Below are positions 53,809-63,937 of a stretch of DNA of 64,000 bases, piece by piece. The notes under the pieces were generated by a model. The model was not told the DNA's origin and made no database searches. It worked only from the letters and a program-made list of their open reading frames with translations. Source of the DNA: Rothia mucilaginosa (GTDB lineage Bacteria > Actinomycetota > Actinomycetes > Actinomycetales > Micrococcaceae); assembly GCF_019334805.1 (NCBI RefSeq), contig NZ_CP079822.1, positions 2,046,001 to 2,110,000 of the forward strand, read 5' to 3'. Position 1 is the stretch's first letter; each line of letters begins with the position of its first letter. A program made the translations under genes and the position numbers.

Positions 53809-53845
53809 CGTCCCCTCCCACCCCAGAACGGGGCAGAAGGGGACG
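53809..53845 (-). terminator. Terminator of pepN
   Basis: CGTCCCCT (53809-53816) with AGGGGACG (53838-53845), inner CCCC/GGGG; read on the minus strand it is followed by TTTTGC. It lies 65 bases past the pepN stop. Confidence 0.8.
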
Positions 53846-53910
53846 ATCAAGAACCTATGAGCAAAACCTAGGAGAGCAGGCGGCGAACCCGCCTCAGCTC
53901 ATAAGCATTG

Positions 53911-56460
53911 TTAGATGTCAGCAGCCTGAACCTTCAGCGCACGAGCCACACCGTCGCGTGCCTCCGCAATCTGACGGTACAGGGCCGCAGCATCCTCAGG
54001 CAGAGACGCCAGGTACGCCTCGGTACGCTCCAGCAGCTCAGCGGTCGGCTCGCTCGGGTACATGCCACCGATAATCTGCATGGAAATCTCGTGCGAACGC
54101 GAACGCCAAATGCCCTCAATCTGCTCGAAGTACGGCTCATCGTACTGGGCAATCAGTTCGGGCTCGCCGGACTTGAAACCGGAAATAGCGTAACGCTGAA
54201 TCATGTTCGACAGCTCGCCGGTCACCATGATCTTGTTCCAGTACTCAGCCTTAGCCTCCGCAGTCGGAATCGACGCGTACGCCTGAGCAGCGTACTGCTG
54301 ACCGTTTGCGGTGTTGTCGTTCTCCAGCTCCGCAGCGATCTGCTCGGCGGAGAAGCGGCCACCGGTAGCCAAGCGGCACACCAGGTTCCAACGCAGGTCA
54401 GCGTCAATGTCCAAGCCTTCAAGGGTCAGGTCACCCTCGAAGAGACGCTGCACGTTGTCGTACTGATCCTCGGTGCGGGTCTGGTTGATGAACGCCTGCA
54501 GCAGCTGCAGCTGAGCATCCGAATCGGGCTCTGCAACGCATGCCAGCTCCCAGAGACGGTCAGCGGCACGGTGGCGAGTCTCCTCGCGAGCCTCGGGAGC
54601 CACGAAGGAGTGCAGGGTAGCGGACAGGTTGTTAATCTGGGTGCGCAGAGCGGTAGAGTTAGTCTCCTTGCCGATGTTGTTCAGCACCAGGTCAACGTAC
54701 TTACGCGCCGGCATCTGAGCGTCACGCACGGTATCCCAGAGCGAACCCCAAACCACGCCGCGAGCCACGGACGAATCAATATCGCCCAGGTGCTTGATAG
54801 CGGTCTCAATGGAACGCTCATCCAGGCGAATCTTTGCGTACGCCAGGTCCTCATCGTTCAGCAGCAGCAGGTCGGGGCGCTTCTTACCGAGAGCCTCCTC
54901 GACCACGGTCAGCTCGCCGTCAATGTCCAGCTCGATGCGGTCGGTGCGGGTCAGCTTGCCGTCCACCAGGTTGTAGAAACCAATCACCGCACGGTGCGGG
55001 CGCAGAGTCTCGAAGCCCTCAGCGTAGGACTGACGAATACCCAGCGAAGAAATGTTGCCCGCCTCATCATTCTCAACCTCAACGGCGAGAGTGTTCACAC
55101 CAGCGGTCTCAAGCCACTTAGCGCTCCACGCACGCACGTCACGGCCGGAGGTGCGCTCCAGCTCAACCAGCAGGTCGTCAAGAACGGTGTTGCCCCAGCT
55201 GTGCTTATCGAAGTACACCTTCAGGGCAGCCATGAAGTTCTCCTGGCCAACCCACGCCACCATCTGACGCAGCACCGAAGCGCCCTTCGCGTACGTAATG
55301 CCGTCGAAGTTCACCTGAACATCGGCAAGGTCACGAATCTCAGCCACAATCGGGTGGGTCGAGGACAGCTGGTCCTGGCGGTAGGCCCAGGTCTTCTCCG
55401 AAGCGGAGAAGGTAGCCCACGCCTCCTTGGCGTAGCGGGTGTTCTCCGCGGCGGCCAGGGTAGACATGAACTCCGCGAAGGACTCGTTCAGCCACAGGTC
55501 GTTCCACCACTTCATGGTAACCAGGTCGCCGAACCACATGTGGGCTAGCTCGTGCAGAACGGTGATGGCGCGGCGCTCACGCAGAGCCTCCGCAACCTTG
55601 GAACGGAAGACGTAGGTCTCCAGGTAGGTCACGCAGCCAGCGTTCTCCATCGCGCCGGCGTTGAATTCGGGCACGAACAGCTGATCGTACTTTTCGAACG
55701 GGTACGGGGTCTTGAACTGCTCCTCGTAGAACTCGAAGCCCTGACGGGTCAGCTCAAACATGTCCTCAGCATCCACGAACGGCATGAGGGACTTACGAGC
55801 GTACACGCCCAGCGGAATCACGCGACCCTCAGAGTTGGTCAGCTCGCTGGTGACCTTCTCGTAGGGGCCAGCCACAATCGCGGTAATGTACGAAGACATG
55901 CGCGGGGTCGGCTTGAAGAACCAGGTCTTCGCACGGCCGCAACCGCACTCCTTCTCCTCAACCTTCACCTCGGGCTGGTTAGACACAACCACCCAGTGCG
56001 AGGGAACGCGCACAATAAACTCGAATTCAGCCTTCAGGTCGGGCTGCTCAAAGACGGGGAACACACGGCGGGAGTCCGGCACCTCGAACTGGGAGTACAG
56101 GTACACTTCGCCGTCGGCGGGGTCCACGAAACGGTGCAGACCCTCACCGGTGTTGGTGTAGAACATCTCTGCGTCAATGACCAGGGTGTTCTCAGCCGCC
56201 AACTTGGGCAGCTGGATGCGCTCGCCGTCCGCCAGGTCGGTGCTCAGCTCTTCACCGTTGAGGTTAATGGACTTGACCGAGGAGGTGATGGCGTCAATGA
56301 AGGTGGAGGCACCTTCCTGAGCGTCGAAACGGATTTCAACCTTCGAGGAGAAGACGTCCTTGTCCTTCGGCAGGTCGAGTTCAATACGGTACGAGTGCAC
56401 GCGCTTAATAATGGATGCGCGTTCGGTTGCCTCATTGCGGGTTAGGTTCAGGCCGGGCAT
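53911..56460 (-). CDS. pepN: Aminopeptidase N (M1 family)
   Basis: Zinc metallopeptidase that removes N-terminal residues. Start ATG 56460 (MPGLNLTRNEATERA) with AAGGAGAGGGAG upstream; frame open to 56607. 849 residues. GAMENAG (near 268) and HELAHMWFGDLVTMKWWNDLWLNESFAEF (HExxH-18-E, near 301-330) are complete. Cytoplasmic. Divergent from rpiB. In mycobacteria pepN, rpiB, nei, tig and the clp genes also sit together. Confidence 0.97.
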   Translation of the reverse strand: MPGLNLTRNEATERASIIKRVHSYRIELDLPKDKDVFSSKVEIRFDAQEGASTFIDAITSSVKSINLNGEELSTDLADGERIQLPKLAAENTLVIDAEMFYTNTGEGLHRFVDPADGEVYLYSQFEVPDSRRVFPVFEQPDLKAEFEFIVRVPSHWVVVSNQPEVKVEEKECGCGRAKTWFFKPTPRMSSYITAIVAGPYEKVTSELTNSEGRVIPLGVYARKSLMPFVDAEDMFELTRQGFEFYEEQFKTPYPFEKYDQLFVPEFNAGAMENAGCVTYLETYVFRSKVAEALRERRAITVLHELAHMWFGDLVTMKWWNDLWLNESFAEFMSTLAAAENTRYAKEAWATFSASEKTWAYRQDQLSSTHPIVAEIRDLADVQVNFDGITYAKGASVLRQMVAWVGQENFMAALKVYFDKHSWGNTVLDDLLVELERTSGRDVRAWSAKWLETAGVNTLAVEVENDEAGNISSLGIRQSYAEGFETLRPHRAVIGFYNLVDGKLTRTDRIELDIDGELTVVEEALGKKRPDLLLLNDEDLAYAKIRLDERSIETAIKHLGDIDSSVARGVVWGSLWDTVRDAQMPARKYVDLVLNNIGKETNSTALRTQINNLSATLHSFVAPEAREETRHRAADRLWELACVAEPDSDAQLQLLQAFINQTRTEDQYDNVQRLFEGDLTLEGLDIDADLRWNLVCRLATGGRFSAEQIAAELENDNTANGQQYAAQAYASIPTAEAKAEYWNKIMVTGELSNMIQRYAISGFKSGEPELIAQYDEPYFEQIEGIWRSRSHEISMQIIGGMYPSEPTAELLERTEAYLASLPEDAAALYRQIAEARDGVARALKVQAADI

Positions 56461-56839
56461 ACAGCTCCCTCTCCTTAGATGTGAATAGCGTGCCGTGTTG
56501 ACACGCCCTGTCATGGTGCGCTGGTTCCCGAGGTGCGCGGCTCCTGCGACGCTGCATACGTAGCGCTGGAGGCGTTCAAGCTTGGGCGCGGCGAATCGGG
56601 ACACCAAAAAGTGCCATATCCCACAGTCTACCGTATAGCTGGGAATCTAGAAGGCTTCGCATTACCCGAACCCGCGCGAATTCGATACAGTTAAGACAGA
56701 AAAAACCCAAACGGGGAAGCGTATCCCACCTGATGGATGCGCGGCGCACTCTAGCAACGGCGCTCAGAACTGAGAACCGGCGCCTCCCACGAACGCACAA
56801 ACGCACGTCACACCAAGACAAAATCACCAGGAGAGTACC
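56461..56839. promoter_or_regulatory. Divergent promoter region pepN / rpiB
   Basis: 380 bases between divergent genes. AGGAG at 56830 serves rpiB. Weak -10 candidates (TACAGT near 56686 on plus; several AT-poor possibilities on minus) exist but none is convincing. No gene and no clear operator seen. Confidence 0.25.
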
Positions 56840-57331
56840 ATGCGCGTACACATCGCAACCGACCACGCTGGCCTCGAACTGAGCCACTACCTGATCGAGT
56901 CCCTCACCGCTGCGGGCTACGAAATGATTGACCACGGCCCCGCCGACTACGACCCGCTGGACGACTACCCCTCGTTCTGCATTAACGCAGCCCTTGGCGT
57001 GAAGCGTGACCGCGAGGCTGGCCTGGACTCCCTGGGTATCGTGCTGGGCGGTAGCGGCAACGGCGAGCAGATGGCGGCGAACAAGGTTGATGGTATCCGC
57101 GCAGCTCTGGCATGGAACCACGACACCGCGGCACTGGCTCGCGAGCACAACAACGCACAGGTTGTAGCTGTGGGCGGCCGCCAGCACAGCAAGGAAGAAG
57201 CACTGGAAATCATCAAGGTCTTCCTGGCTACCCCCTGGACCAACGAGGAGCGTCACGCACGCCGTATCGGCCAGCTGGCTGAGTACGAGCAGACCGGCGA
57301 CATTGCCGGCAAGCAGATTGACGCTGCCTAA
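56840..57331 (+). CDS. rpiB: Ribose-5-phosphate isomerase B
   Basis: Interconverts ribose-5- and ribulose-5-phosphate (pentose phosphate pathway). 163 residues, ATG with CAGGAGAG. MRVHIATDHAGLELSHYL and GGSGNGEQMAANKVDGIRAAL (near 70-90) are RpiB signatures; the catalytic cysteine of E. coli RpiB is replaced, as in actinobacterial enzymes. C-terminal HARRIGQLAEYE. Terminator follows. Confidence 0.95.
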   Translation: MRVHIATDHAGLELSHYLIESLTAAGYEMIDHGPADYDPLDDYPSFCINAALGVKRDREAGLDSLGIVLGGSGNGEQMAANKVDGIRAALAWNHDTAALAREHNNAQVVAVGGRQHSKEEALEIIKVFLATPWTNEERHARRIGQLAEYEQTGDIAGKQIDAA

Positions 57332-57341
57332 GCTCTAAAAT

Positions 57342-57373
57342 CTGAGGCGCATAGTGCAGGCTATGCGCCTCAG
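57342..57373 (+). terminator. Hairpin after rpiB
   Basis: CTGAGGCGCATAG (57342-57354) with CTATGCGCCTCAG (57361-57373), 13 bp perfect, 6-base loop. Weak T content downstream. Confidence 0.7.
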
Positions 57374-57449
57374 TCGTCTCTGCGCCCCATATAATCCGCA
57401 CTATTTCTAGCCGCGCTATTTCCAGCCCACAAGTTTTCGAGGAGAACCC

Positions 57450-58334
57450 GTGCCCGAAGGCCACTCCATCCACCGTATCGCCCGCCAAATCAGCGACGTC
57501 TTCACCGGCGAGCGCGTGCAGGTTTCCTCCCCGCAGGGCCGCTACACTGAGGGTGCCGCCCTGCTGGACGGTCACACCATCACCGGGGCATACGCGCACG
57601 GTAAGCACCTGTTCGTGACCTTCGAAAACGACCTGACCCTGAACGTGCACCTGGGTATTTACGGTAACTGGAGCTTCGGCGGGGACGAGACGTTCACGGG
57701 TGCTTCGAGCATTGGCGCGCCCCGCAAGATTGGTGAGAAGGAATATGCGGCGGGGGAGGAGCAGCCCTACGCCGGTCCTCCCGAACCGAAGAGTACGGTG
57801 CGTTGCCGTATTGTTTCGGAGCACGGCTGGGCGGATCTGGTGGACCCGACTATCTGCCGCACCCTCACCCCGGAGGAGGTGCGCACCGTCCGCTCCAAGC
57901 TCGGCCCCGACCCGCTCAACCCGGACGCCGACCCCGAACAGTTCTACCGCGCGGCACGCAAGAGCTCCCGCCCGATTGGTGTGATTTTGATGGACCAGGC
58001 GGCAATCTCCGGCGTGGGCAATATCTTCCGCGCCGAGTCGCTGTACCGCCAGGAAATTGATCCGCTACGCCCCGGCAAGAGCCTCAGTGACGAGGAACTG
58101 GAGCGACTCTGGGAAGACAATAAGCACCTGCTGGTCATCGGCGTGCGCGTGGGGCGCATCATCACCACCGAACCCGAAGACCGCCCCGGCATACCCGAAA
58201 CCGAAGCGTGGCCCGACCACGCCAACTACGTGTACATGCACCACGGCGAGCCCTGCCGCCGCTGCGGAACCACCATCCGCATGGAAGAAATTGCCGGCCG
58301 TAAACTCTACTGGTGCCCCGGCTGCCAGGTCTGA
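57450..58334 (+). CDS. nei: Endonuclease VIII-like DNA glycosylase (Nei)
   Basis: Fpg/Nei family base-excision glycosylase. GTG 57450 with AGGAGAAC; begins MPEGHSIHRIARQI, where PEGH is the Nei1 version of the catalytic N-terminus. 294 residues. H2TH region AAISGVGNIFRAE (near 184-196) and zinc finger CRRCGTTI...YWCPGCQ (near 266-290). Removes oxidised pyrimidines. Ends just before tRNA-Gly. A second family member, mutM, is at 13618. Confidence 0.92.
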   Translation: MPEGHSIHRIARQISDVFTGERVQVSSPQGRYTEGAALLDGHTITGAYAHGKHLFVTFENDLTLNVHLGIYGNWSFGGDETFTGASSIGAPRKIGEKEYAAGEEQPYAGPPEPKSTVRCRIVSEHGWADLVDPTICRTLTPEEVRTVRSKLGPDPLNPDADPEQFYRAARKSSRPIGVILMDQAAISGVGNIFRAESLYRQEIDPLRPGKSLSDEELERLWEDNKHLLVIGVRVGRIITTEPEDRPGIPETEAWPDHANYVYMHHGEPCRRCGTTIRMEEIAGRKLYWCPGCQV

Positions 58335-58361
58335 AAACAGGTCTAAAAACTACTCAAATAT

Positions 58362-58391
58362 TTGACAGCCCAGATGGAACCTCGCTACTAT
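58362..58391 (+). promoter_or_regulatory. Promoter of tRNA-Gly
   Basis: Consensus TTGACA (58362-58367), 18-base spacer, TACTAT (58386-58391); predicted start near 58398, ten bases before the tRNA. Confidence 0.85.
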
Positions 58392-58407
58392 AGTCAAGTT
58401 CCATTCC

Positions 58408-58478
58408 GGGGATGTAGCTTAATGGTAAAGCCTCAGTCTTCCAAACTGATTACGCGGGTTCGATTCCCGTCATCCCCT
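58408..58478 (+). tRNA. tRNA-Gly (UCC)
   Basis: Acceptor GGGGATG/CATCCCC, D arm GTAGCTTAATGGTAAAGCC, anticodon arm TCAGT-CTTCCAA-ACTGA with anticodon UCC (reads GGA/GGG), T arm GCGGG-TTCGATT-CCCGT. 71 bases to the discriminator T; CCA is not encoded. Confidence 0.95.
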
Positions 58479-58546
58479 CGAGATTTAGGGTCTCGACGCT
58501 TTCGCGTTGAGGCCCTTTCTTTTTCCCTCGAGGGGATGACGGGAAT
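58463..58546 (+). repeat. 20-bp inverted copy of the tRNA-Gly 3' end around a terminator
   Basis: ATTCCCGTCATCCCCTCGAG (58463-58482, tRNA T-arm/acceptor plus 4 bases) and its exact complement CTCGAGGGGATGACGGGAAT (58527-58546). The terminator hairpin lies in between. Confidence 0.85.
58488..58523 (+). terminator. Terminator of tRNA-Gly
   Basis: GGGTCTCGACGC (58488-58499) with GCGTTGAGGCCC (58504-58515), 12 bp with two G-U, TTTC loop, then TTTCTTTTTC. Confidence 0.85.
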
Positions 58547-58702
58547 CCCTTCCGCATGCGGATTTATTTCCTCGCGCGCTCAGAATCCGCACGCTCCAGC
58601 TCGTCATCCCATCACCGCGCATCCACACAAAACGCCCCACAAAACCACGGGAGACAGGGGAGTACGCGCTCAGTGGAAATAAACCGTGCACGAGCCGCTG
58701 TG

Positions 58703-58732
58703 TTGGGCATTTAGCGGGAAAACAGGTAAACT
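58703..58732 (+). promoter_or_regulatory. Promoter of tRNA-Pro
   Basis: TTGGGC (58703-58708), 18-base spacer, TAAACT (58727-58732). Confidence 0.6.
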
Positions 58733-58781
58733 AGGGCACTGACTGTGTTAAACACGCAAGTGCGCAACACGGTCGGTTTCA

Positions 58782-58856
58782 CGGGGCGTGGCGTAGCTTG
58801 GCTAACGCGCCTGCTTTGGGAGCAGGAGATCGCAGGTTCGAATCCTGTCGCCCCGA
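58782..58856 (+). tRNA. tRNA-Pro (UGG)
   Basis: Acceptor CGGGGCG/CGCCCCG, D arm GGCGTAGCTTGGCTAACGCGCC, anticodon arm CCTGC-TTTGGGA-GCAGG with anticodon UGG, T arm GCAGG-TTCGAAT-CCTGT. 75 bases, no encoded CCA. Bases outside the acceptor (GTTTCA before, TGAAAC after) continue the pairing. Confidence 0.95.
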
Positions 58857-58963
58857 CGTGAAACGGTTGCCGCGACGCTACAGGGTCGTGGCGCTCTTTC
58901 CACTAAGCAACCGCGGCACACACGATTCGTGCCGCACCGAAACTATATGAGGAGATCACGGAC

Positions 58964-60265
58964 GTGAAGACCGCCGTCGAGAAGCTCAACCCGACCCTCG
59001 CAAAAATTGAGGTCGAGGTTCCCTTCGCAGAATTCAAGCCCTACCTGGACCGCACCTACAAGAACCTCTCGGGTCAGATCAGCGTTCCCGGCTTCCGCAA
59101 GGGTAAGCTGCCCAAGCAGCTCATCGAGCAGCGTGCGGGCTTCGACTACATCGTCGAGGCATCCCTGAACGACGCTCTGAACGACTACTACGCACAGGCG
59201 CTGGGCGAGAACGAGCTCTCCCCCCTGGCACAGCCCGAGCTGGACGTTCAGTCCCAGCCCTCCACCGAGAACCGTGAGGCAGACGTCAAGCTGACCATCA
59301 CCGTCACCGTCCGCCCCGAAATCGAGCTGCCCAACTACGAGGGCCTCGAGGTTGAGGTTGACGAGGTCGAGGTGACCCCCGAGGACGAGGTTCAGGCACT
59401 GGACGCTCTGCGTGAGCGCTTCGGCACCCTGAAGACCGTTGAGCGCCCCGCAGCTGACAAGGACTTCGTGACCATCGACATCGCCGCAGAGATTGACGGT
59501 GAGCAGGTGGACGCAGCTAACGACCTGTCCTACCAGATTGGTTCCGGCACCATGCTCGACGGCATCGACGAGGCTCTGACCGGTCTGTCCGCTGGCGAGG
59601 ATGCAACCTTCGAGACCAAGCTCTCCGGTGGCGAGCACGCAGGCGAGCAGGCAACCATCAAGGTCAAGCTCTCCGCAGTCAAGGAGCGCGAGCTGCCCGC
59701 AGCTGACGACGAGTTCGCACAGCTGGCTTCCGAGTTCGACACCATCGAAGAGCTGAAGGAAGACATCAAGAAGCAGGTTGCAGAAGCTAAGGTTGCCGAG
59801 CAGGGCACCCAGGCACGCGACAAGGTCCTCGCAAAGCTCGTTGAGCTCGTTGAGATCCCCGTCCCCGAGAAGGTTATTGAGGACCAGCTCGAGCAGCACT
59901 TCAACAACCCCAACGCTGAAGCAGGCCACGACACCGAGGAGCACCGCGCCGAGGTTCGCGAGAACACCGAGACCGCATTCAAGAACGAGATGGTTCTCGA
60001 CGCTGTTGCGGACAAGGAAGAAGTGACCGTTGACCAGGCTGAGATGATTAACTACATCATCACCATGAGCTCTCAGTACGGCATGGACCCCAACCAGTTC
60101 GCACAGATGCTGGACGGCTCCGGCCAGGCAGGCGCACTGGTCGGCGAGGTTCGCCGCTCCAAGGCTCTGGCAGCAGTGCTGAAGACCGCAGTGGTCAAGG
60201 ACACCAAGGGCAACGTTGTTGACCTGTCCAAGTACCTGGGCGAGGGTGAAGAGGCAGCTGCCTAA
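58964..60265 (+). CDS. tig: Trigger factor
   Basis: Ribosome-bound chaperone and prolyl isomerase. 433 residues; GTG 58964 with GAGGAG (58949-58954). N-terminal ribosome-binding section includes [18 protein letters not shown] (near 42-59), the GFRxGxxP signature. A PPIase (FKBP-like) domain lies about 160-245, and the C-terminal substrate arms follow. Lies upstream of clpP1-clpP2-clpX, as usual. Strongly biased codons. Confidence 0.97.
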   Translation: MKTAVEKLNPTLAKIEVEVPFAEFKPYLDRTYKNLSGQISVPGFRKGKLPKQLIEQRAGFDYIVEASLNDALNDYYAQALGENELSPLAQPELDVQSQPSTENREADVKLTITVTVRPEIELPNYEGLEVEVDEVEVTPEDEVQALDALRERFGTLKTVERPAADKDFVTIDIAAEIDGEQVDAANDLSYQIGSGTMLDGIDEALTGLSAGEDATFETKLSGGEHAGEQATIKVKLSAVKERELPAADDEFAQLASEFDTIEELKEDIKKQVAEAKVAEQGTQARDKVLAKLVELVEIPVPEKVIEDQLEQHFNNPNAEAGHDTEEHRAEVRENTETAFKNEMVLDAVADKEEVTVDQAEMINYIITMSSQYGMDPNQFAQMLDGSGQAGALVGEVRRSKALAAVLKTAVVKDTKGNVVDLSKYLGEGEEAAA

Positions 60266-60330
60266 ATCCCCGCCACGGTCTGCAAGAAGCCACCCCTCTA
60301 GAGGGCGTGAGCTGATTGCTTGAAACGTGT

Positions 60331-60384
60331 AGCCTCAGCGGGCATCCACCGAATTACCGGTTGGGTGCCCGCTGAGGCTCTTTT
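60331..60384 (+). terminator. Terminator after tig
   Basis: AGCCTCAGCGGGCATCC (60331-60347) with GGGTGCCCGCTGAGGCT (60363-60379), 17 bp with one G-U, then CTTTTC. Confidence 0.9.
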
Positions 60385-60584
60385 CACCCCAAACTATTCC
60401 GCCCTCAAGTTATTCCGTACCGAGGTTTTCGCCTCTACTTCACCCCCTGGCGAACGAACAACCCGAAGGGAAGCGGGGGAGAGCAACTATCGGTAAGGTA
60501 GTAGCAACGAAACTTTTCGCGTGCGCTCCGGCGCGTAAATCGCGCAAAGATGCAGCGAAGACCCATTAGAGAAGAAGAGGAAGA
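60385..60584 (+). promoter_or_regulatory. clpP1 upstream region
   Basis: About 200 bases. TTCGCC (60428-60433) and GGCGAA (60449-60454) are inverted half-sites resembling ClgR-type boxes, but 15 bases apart, which is wider than a normal ClgR site. No clear -35/-10 pair. AGAGGAAG precedes clpP1. Confidence 0.25.
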
Positions 60585-61238
60585 ATGTCCAGCTACATGC
60601 CTCTGCCCATCGGCGCCTCCCAGGCAGCCGGCGTGGCGCCCGCGCCGTCTATGGCAACCCCCATCGTTGGTGCCCAGGAAGATTACGTCTACAACAGCCT
60701 CCTGAAGGAGCGCATTATCTGGCTCGGCTCCGAGGTGCGCGACTCCAACGCTAACCTCATCTGCTCCCAGATGCTGCTGCTCTCGGCTGAAGACCCCGAG
60801 GCAGACATCTACCTGTACATCAACTCTCCCGGCGGCTCCGTCACCGCTGGCATGGCTATCTACGACACCATGCAGCTCATCCCGAACGACGTGGTGACCG
60901 TGGTGACCGGCATGGCAGCATCCATGGGTCAGTTCCTGCTCACCGCAGGCACCATCGGCAAGCGCTACGCAACCCCGAACGCCCGCATCCTCATGCACCA
61001 GCCCCTCGGCGGTATTGGCGGTACCGCATCGGATATCCGCACCCAGGCTGAGCTGATTCTGGACATGAAGAAGCGCCTGGCAGAGATCACCGCTGAGCGC
61101 ACCGGCAAGAGCCTGGAAACCATCCTGAAGGATAACGACCGCGACAACTGGTTCAACGCGGAAGAAGGCCTGGAATACGGCTTCTTCGACCACATTGCCA
61201 CCACCGCCGGTAAGCTGCCCGAGTCGAAGAACGCATAA
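60585..61238 (+). CDS. clpP1: ATP-dependent Clp protease proteolytic subunit 1
   Basis: Serine peptidase of the Clp protease. 217 residues. Catalytic Ser in [11 protein letters not shown] (near 112-116), His in [11 protein letters not shown] (near 137-141), Asp in the C-terminal half. Actinobacterial ClpP1 and ClpP2 usually assemble as a mixed tetradecamer. Six bases separate it from clpP2. Confidence 0.96.
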   Translation: MSSYMPLPIGASQAAGVAPAPSMATPIVGAQEDYVYNSLLKERIIWLGSEVRDSNANLICSQMLLLSAEDPEADIYLYINSPGGSVTAGMAIYDTMQLIPNDVVTVVTGMAASMGQFLLTAGTIGKRYATPNARILMHQPLGGIGGTASDIRTQAELILDMKKRLAEITAERTGKSLETILKDNDRDNWFNAEEGLEYGFFDHIATTAGKLPESKNA

Positions 61239-61249
61239 GGGAGATGCAC

Positions 61250-61933
61250 ATGAACTACCTGCCGAACGATATCACCACCTCGGCGCCGGCTATGCCGAGC
61301 AACCGCTACGTGCTCCCCAGCTTCGAGGAGCGCACCCCCTACGGTTACAAGCGTCAGGACCCGTACGCAAAGCTGTTCGAGGACCGCATCATCTTCCTGG
61401 GCACCCAGGTGGACGACGCATCCGCTGACGACATCATGGCTCAGCTGCTGGTGCTGGAGGCGCAGGATCCCGAGCGTGACATCACCCTGTACATCAACTC
61501 GCCCGGCGGCTCCTTCACCGCAATGACCGCCATCTACGACACCATGCAGTTCATCCGCCCCGAGATCCAGACCGTGTGCCTGGGCCAGGCGGCATCCGCT
61601 GCGGCGGTTCTGCTGGCTGCCGGTACCCCCGGCAAGCGTCTGGCACTGCCGAACGCTCGCGTGTTGATTCACCAGCCCGCGCTGAGCGGCCAGCAGGGCG
61701 GTCAGGCATCTGACATTGAGATTCACGCGAACGAGGTTATGCGTATGCGTGAGTGGACTGCACAGACCCTGGCACTGCACTCGGGCAAGACCTACGAGGA
61801 AGTTGACCGCTCCATTGAGCGTGACAACATTCTGACTGCGGCTGCTGCCCTGGAGTACGGCCTGGTCGATAAGGTGCTGGAGTCGCGTAAGCTGCGTAAG
61901 CCTGCGACCAACACCGCTATTTCCCACACCTAA
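61250..61933 (+). CDS. clpP2: ATP-dependent Clp protease proteolytic subunit 2
   Basis: Second ClpP subunit. Start taken as ATG 61250, because AAGGGAG (61237-61243) lies six bases before it but abuts the ATG at 61244. 227 residues. [14 protein letters not shown] (Ser near 120) and [12 protein letters not shown] (His near 145). Partners with ClpP1 and is fed by ClpX encoded downstream. A terminator ends the pair. Confidence 0.96.
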   Translation: MNYLPNDITTSAPAMPSNRYVLPSFEERTPYGYKRQDPYAKLFEDRIIFLGTQVDDASADDIMAQLLVLEAQDPERDITLYINSPGGSFTAMTAIYDTMQFIRPEIQTVCLGQAASAAAVLLAAGTPGKRLALPNARVLIHQPALSGQQGGQASDIEIHANEVMRMREWTAQTLALHSGKTYEEVDRSIERDNILTAAAALEYGLVDKVLESRKLRKPATNTAISHT

Positions 61934-61973
61934 ACTTTAGTTTTGAGGAATATCCCCGAGTACTTTTCGGGGG

Positions 61974-62036
61974 AGGGGCGGCATTGCCCCGTGTGCGAGC
62001 CTTCGGGCTGGTGCGCGGTGCGGTGCCGCCCTTTTT
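61974..62036 (+). terminator. Terminator after clpP1-clpP2
   Basis: GGGCGGCA (61976-61983) with TGCCGCCC (62024-62031), inner AGCC-TTCG-GGCT stable tetraloop, then T5 (62032-62036). A smaller CCCCGA/TTCGGGG hairpin (61954-61972) precedes it. Confidence 0.88.
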
Positions 62037-62394
62037 GTGCCCGCCAGGGGTACGGCAAGGCAGGCTGATATGTGGTGATGACCTGCGCTTTCTTGCCGGG
62101 CTTTAGCGTCACATGCCTACCGTCATATGCCGGAGTATCAGCCCCGCCGCCGTCATAAAAGACGCGCTTTGTCATATGCCCGGTAAGTCCGTTCATTTGC
62201 GGTGCGTAATTCTTGGTTCCGGGGTGAACTCCGGTAGCCTTAGAAAAGGAGAAAATTCGAGTATTTCATACCGTTTTCTCACTCAAACTAGGGCGCCCAC
62301 CACCCGCCGGTGCTCCTCCTGAGAAATCACCGCAGACATCAGGTCACTGACCCTTCTGCGCCGATTTCACCACGCCGATCGAAAGGGAATTTTC

Positions 62395-63762
62395 GTGGCC
62401 ACAGACGTCATTGTGCCTCCCGAACAGCCCAACGCCAGCATGCGATGCTCCTTCTGCAAGAAGACTCGCGCGCAGGTTTTTAAGATTGTGCTCGGCCCGA
62501 ATGTTTCTATCTGCGACGAATGCGTGGAGCTGTGCGAAGAGATCCTCGCTGAAGAGCGTCTGAAGGTGAAGGCCCCCGCCGCTGCGCCCGCGCCTCAGCT
62601 GGCTACTCCGCGCGAAATTTACAGCTACCTCAACGACTACGTCATCGGTCAGGACGCGGCGAAGCGCACCCTGGCGGTGGCGGTGTACAACCACTACAAG
62701 CGCATCCACGATATTGATAACCCGGTGTTGACCTCCCGCATTCTTTCGGCGACCGCGGGGGAGCAGGTGGAGCTGGGCAAGTCGAATATTCTGATGCTCG
62801 GCCCGACCGGCTGCGGTAAAACCTACCTGGCGGCAACCCTGGCGAAGAAGCTGGATGTGCCTTTCGCCCTGGTTGACGCAACCACCCTCACCGAGGCGGG
62901 TTACGTGGGTGACGACGTGGAGAACATTCTGTTGCGCCTCATTAACGCCGCTGACGGCGATATTGCCAAGGCTCAGCGCGGCATCATCTACATTGACGAA
63001 ATCGACAAGATTGCCCGCAAGGGTGGCGAGAACCTCTCCATCACCCGTGACGTGTCCGGTGAGGGCGTGCAGCAGGCGCTGCTGAAGATTATCGAGGGCA
63101 CCGTGGCGACCGTACCCCCGGAGGGCGGCCGCAAGCACCCGGCGCACGCGAACATTGAGATTGATACCTCGAACATTCTCTTCATCGTGGCTGGTGCCTT
63201 CGACAATATTGACGACCGCATTGCAGCCCGCGTGGGTGCCGGTGGCATCGGTTTCGGTGCCGAGCTGGGCGGTTCCGTAAAGAACCCGCTGGACCAGATC
63301 ATGCCCGAGGACTTGGCGCACTACGGCATTATCCCCGAACTGATTGGTCGCCTGCCGGTCATCTCGACCCTGAACGAGCTCAACGAAGAAGAGCTGGCTC
63401 GCGTGCTGACCGAGCCGAAGAACGCGCTGCTCAAGCAGTACCGTCACCTCTTCGCCCTGGACGGCGTGGACCTGGTCATCGATGACGCTGCGATCGCGGC
63501 TATTGCCCGCCTCGCCGCCGAACGCGGCACCGGTGCCCGCGGCCTGCGCGCCATGATGGAGCAGATTCTGCAGCCGATTATGTTCGACATCCCGGACCGC
63601 ACCGATGTGGTGTCCATCGTCATCGGTGAGGACACCGTGCTCAACGGCACGGAACCCCGCTACGTGCTGCAGGCGCCCGACCCCGAAACCGAGACCACCC
63701 GCACCGTGAAGGGGGAGGCGAAGACCGCCTCCCTGAAGGCCGCGGACCGTCAGGCGGCATAA
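62395..63762 (+). CDS. clpX: ATP-dependent Clp protease ATP-binding subunit ClpX
   Basis: AAA+ unfoldase delivering substrates to ClpP1P2. GTG 62395. 455 residues (family ~425). Zinc-binding domain with Cys18, Cys21, Cys40, Cys43; Walker A GPTGCGKT (137-144); Walker [14 protein letters not shown]; pore-type [11 protein letters not shown]; sensor [14 protein letters not shown]. The 360 bases between clpP2 and clpX contain a terminator and suggest a separate promoter. C-terminal extension [15 protein letters not shown] is extra. Confidence 0.97.
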   Translation: MATDVIVPPEQPNASMRCSFCKKTRAQVFKIVLGPNVSICDECVELCEEILAEERLKVKAPAAAPAPQLATPREIYSYLNDYVIGQDAAKRTLAVAVYNHYKRIHDIDNPVLTSRILSATAGEQVELGKSNILMLGPTGCGKTYLAATLAKKLDVPFALVDATTLTEAGYVGDDVENILLRLINAADGDIAKAQRGIIYIDEIDKIARKGGENLSITRDVSGEGVQQALLKIIEGTVATVPPEGGRKHPAHANIEIDTSNILFIVAGAFDNIDDRIAARVGAGGIGFGAELGGSVKNPLDQIMPEDLAHYGIIPELIGRLPVISTLNELNEEELARVLTEPKNALLKQYRHLFALDGVDLVIDDAAIAAIARLAAERGTGARGLRAMMEQILQPIMFDIPDRTDVVSIVIGEDTVLNGTEPRYVLQAPDPETETTRTVKGEAKTASLKAADRQAA

Positions 63763-63799
63763 CCGAATACTTCCAGCCGAACAGGCTAGGGAATAAAGA

Positions 63800-63831
63800 A
63801 GCCGTCGCCCCGGTTATACGGGGTGACGGCT
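63800..63831 (+). terminator. Terminator after clpX
   Basis: AGCCGTCGCCCCG (63800-63812) with CGGGGTGACGGCT (63819-63831), one G-U, loop GTTATA. Confidence 0.8.
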
Positions 63832-63937
63832 CACTAGCAGGTACTGCTCTCGCTGGCATGTCCTGATGAGCGTGTACCGAAGAATAAGCGCCGGCTCATA
63901 GAAGCGGCTGGCGCAACCGTATGAGAGAGGAACACTC

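Noticed and set aside
53908..55548. 546-codon plus-strand frame opposite pepN
   Set aside because: Shadow of pepN, which has complete M1 motifs; no ribosome site or recognisable sequence on the plus strand.
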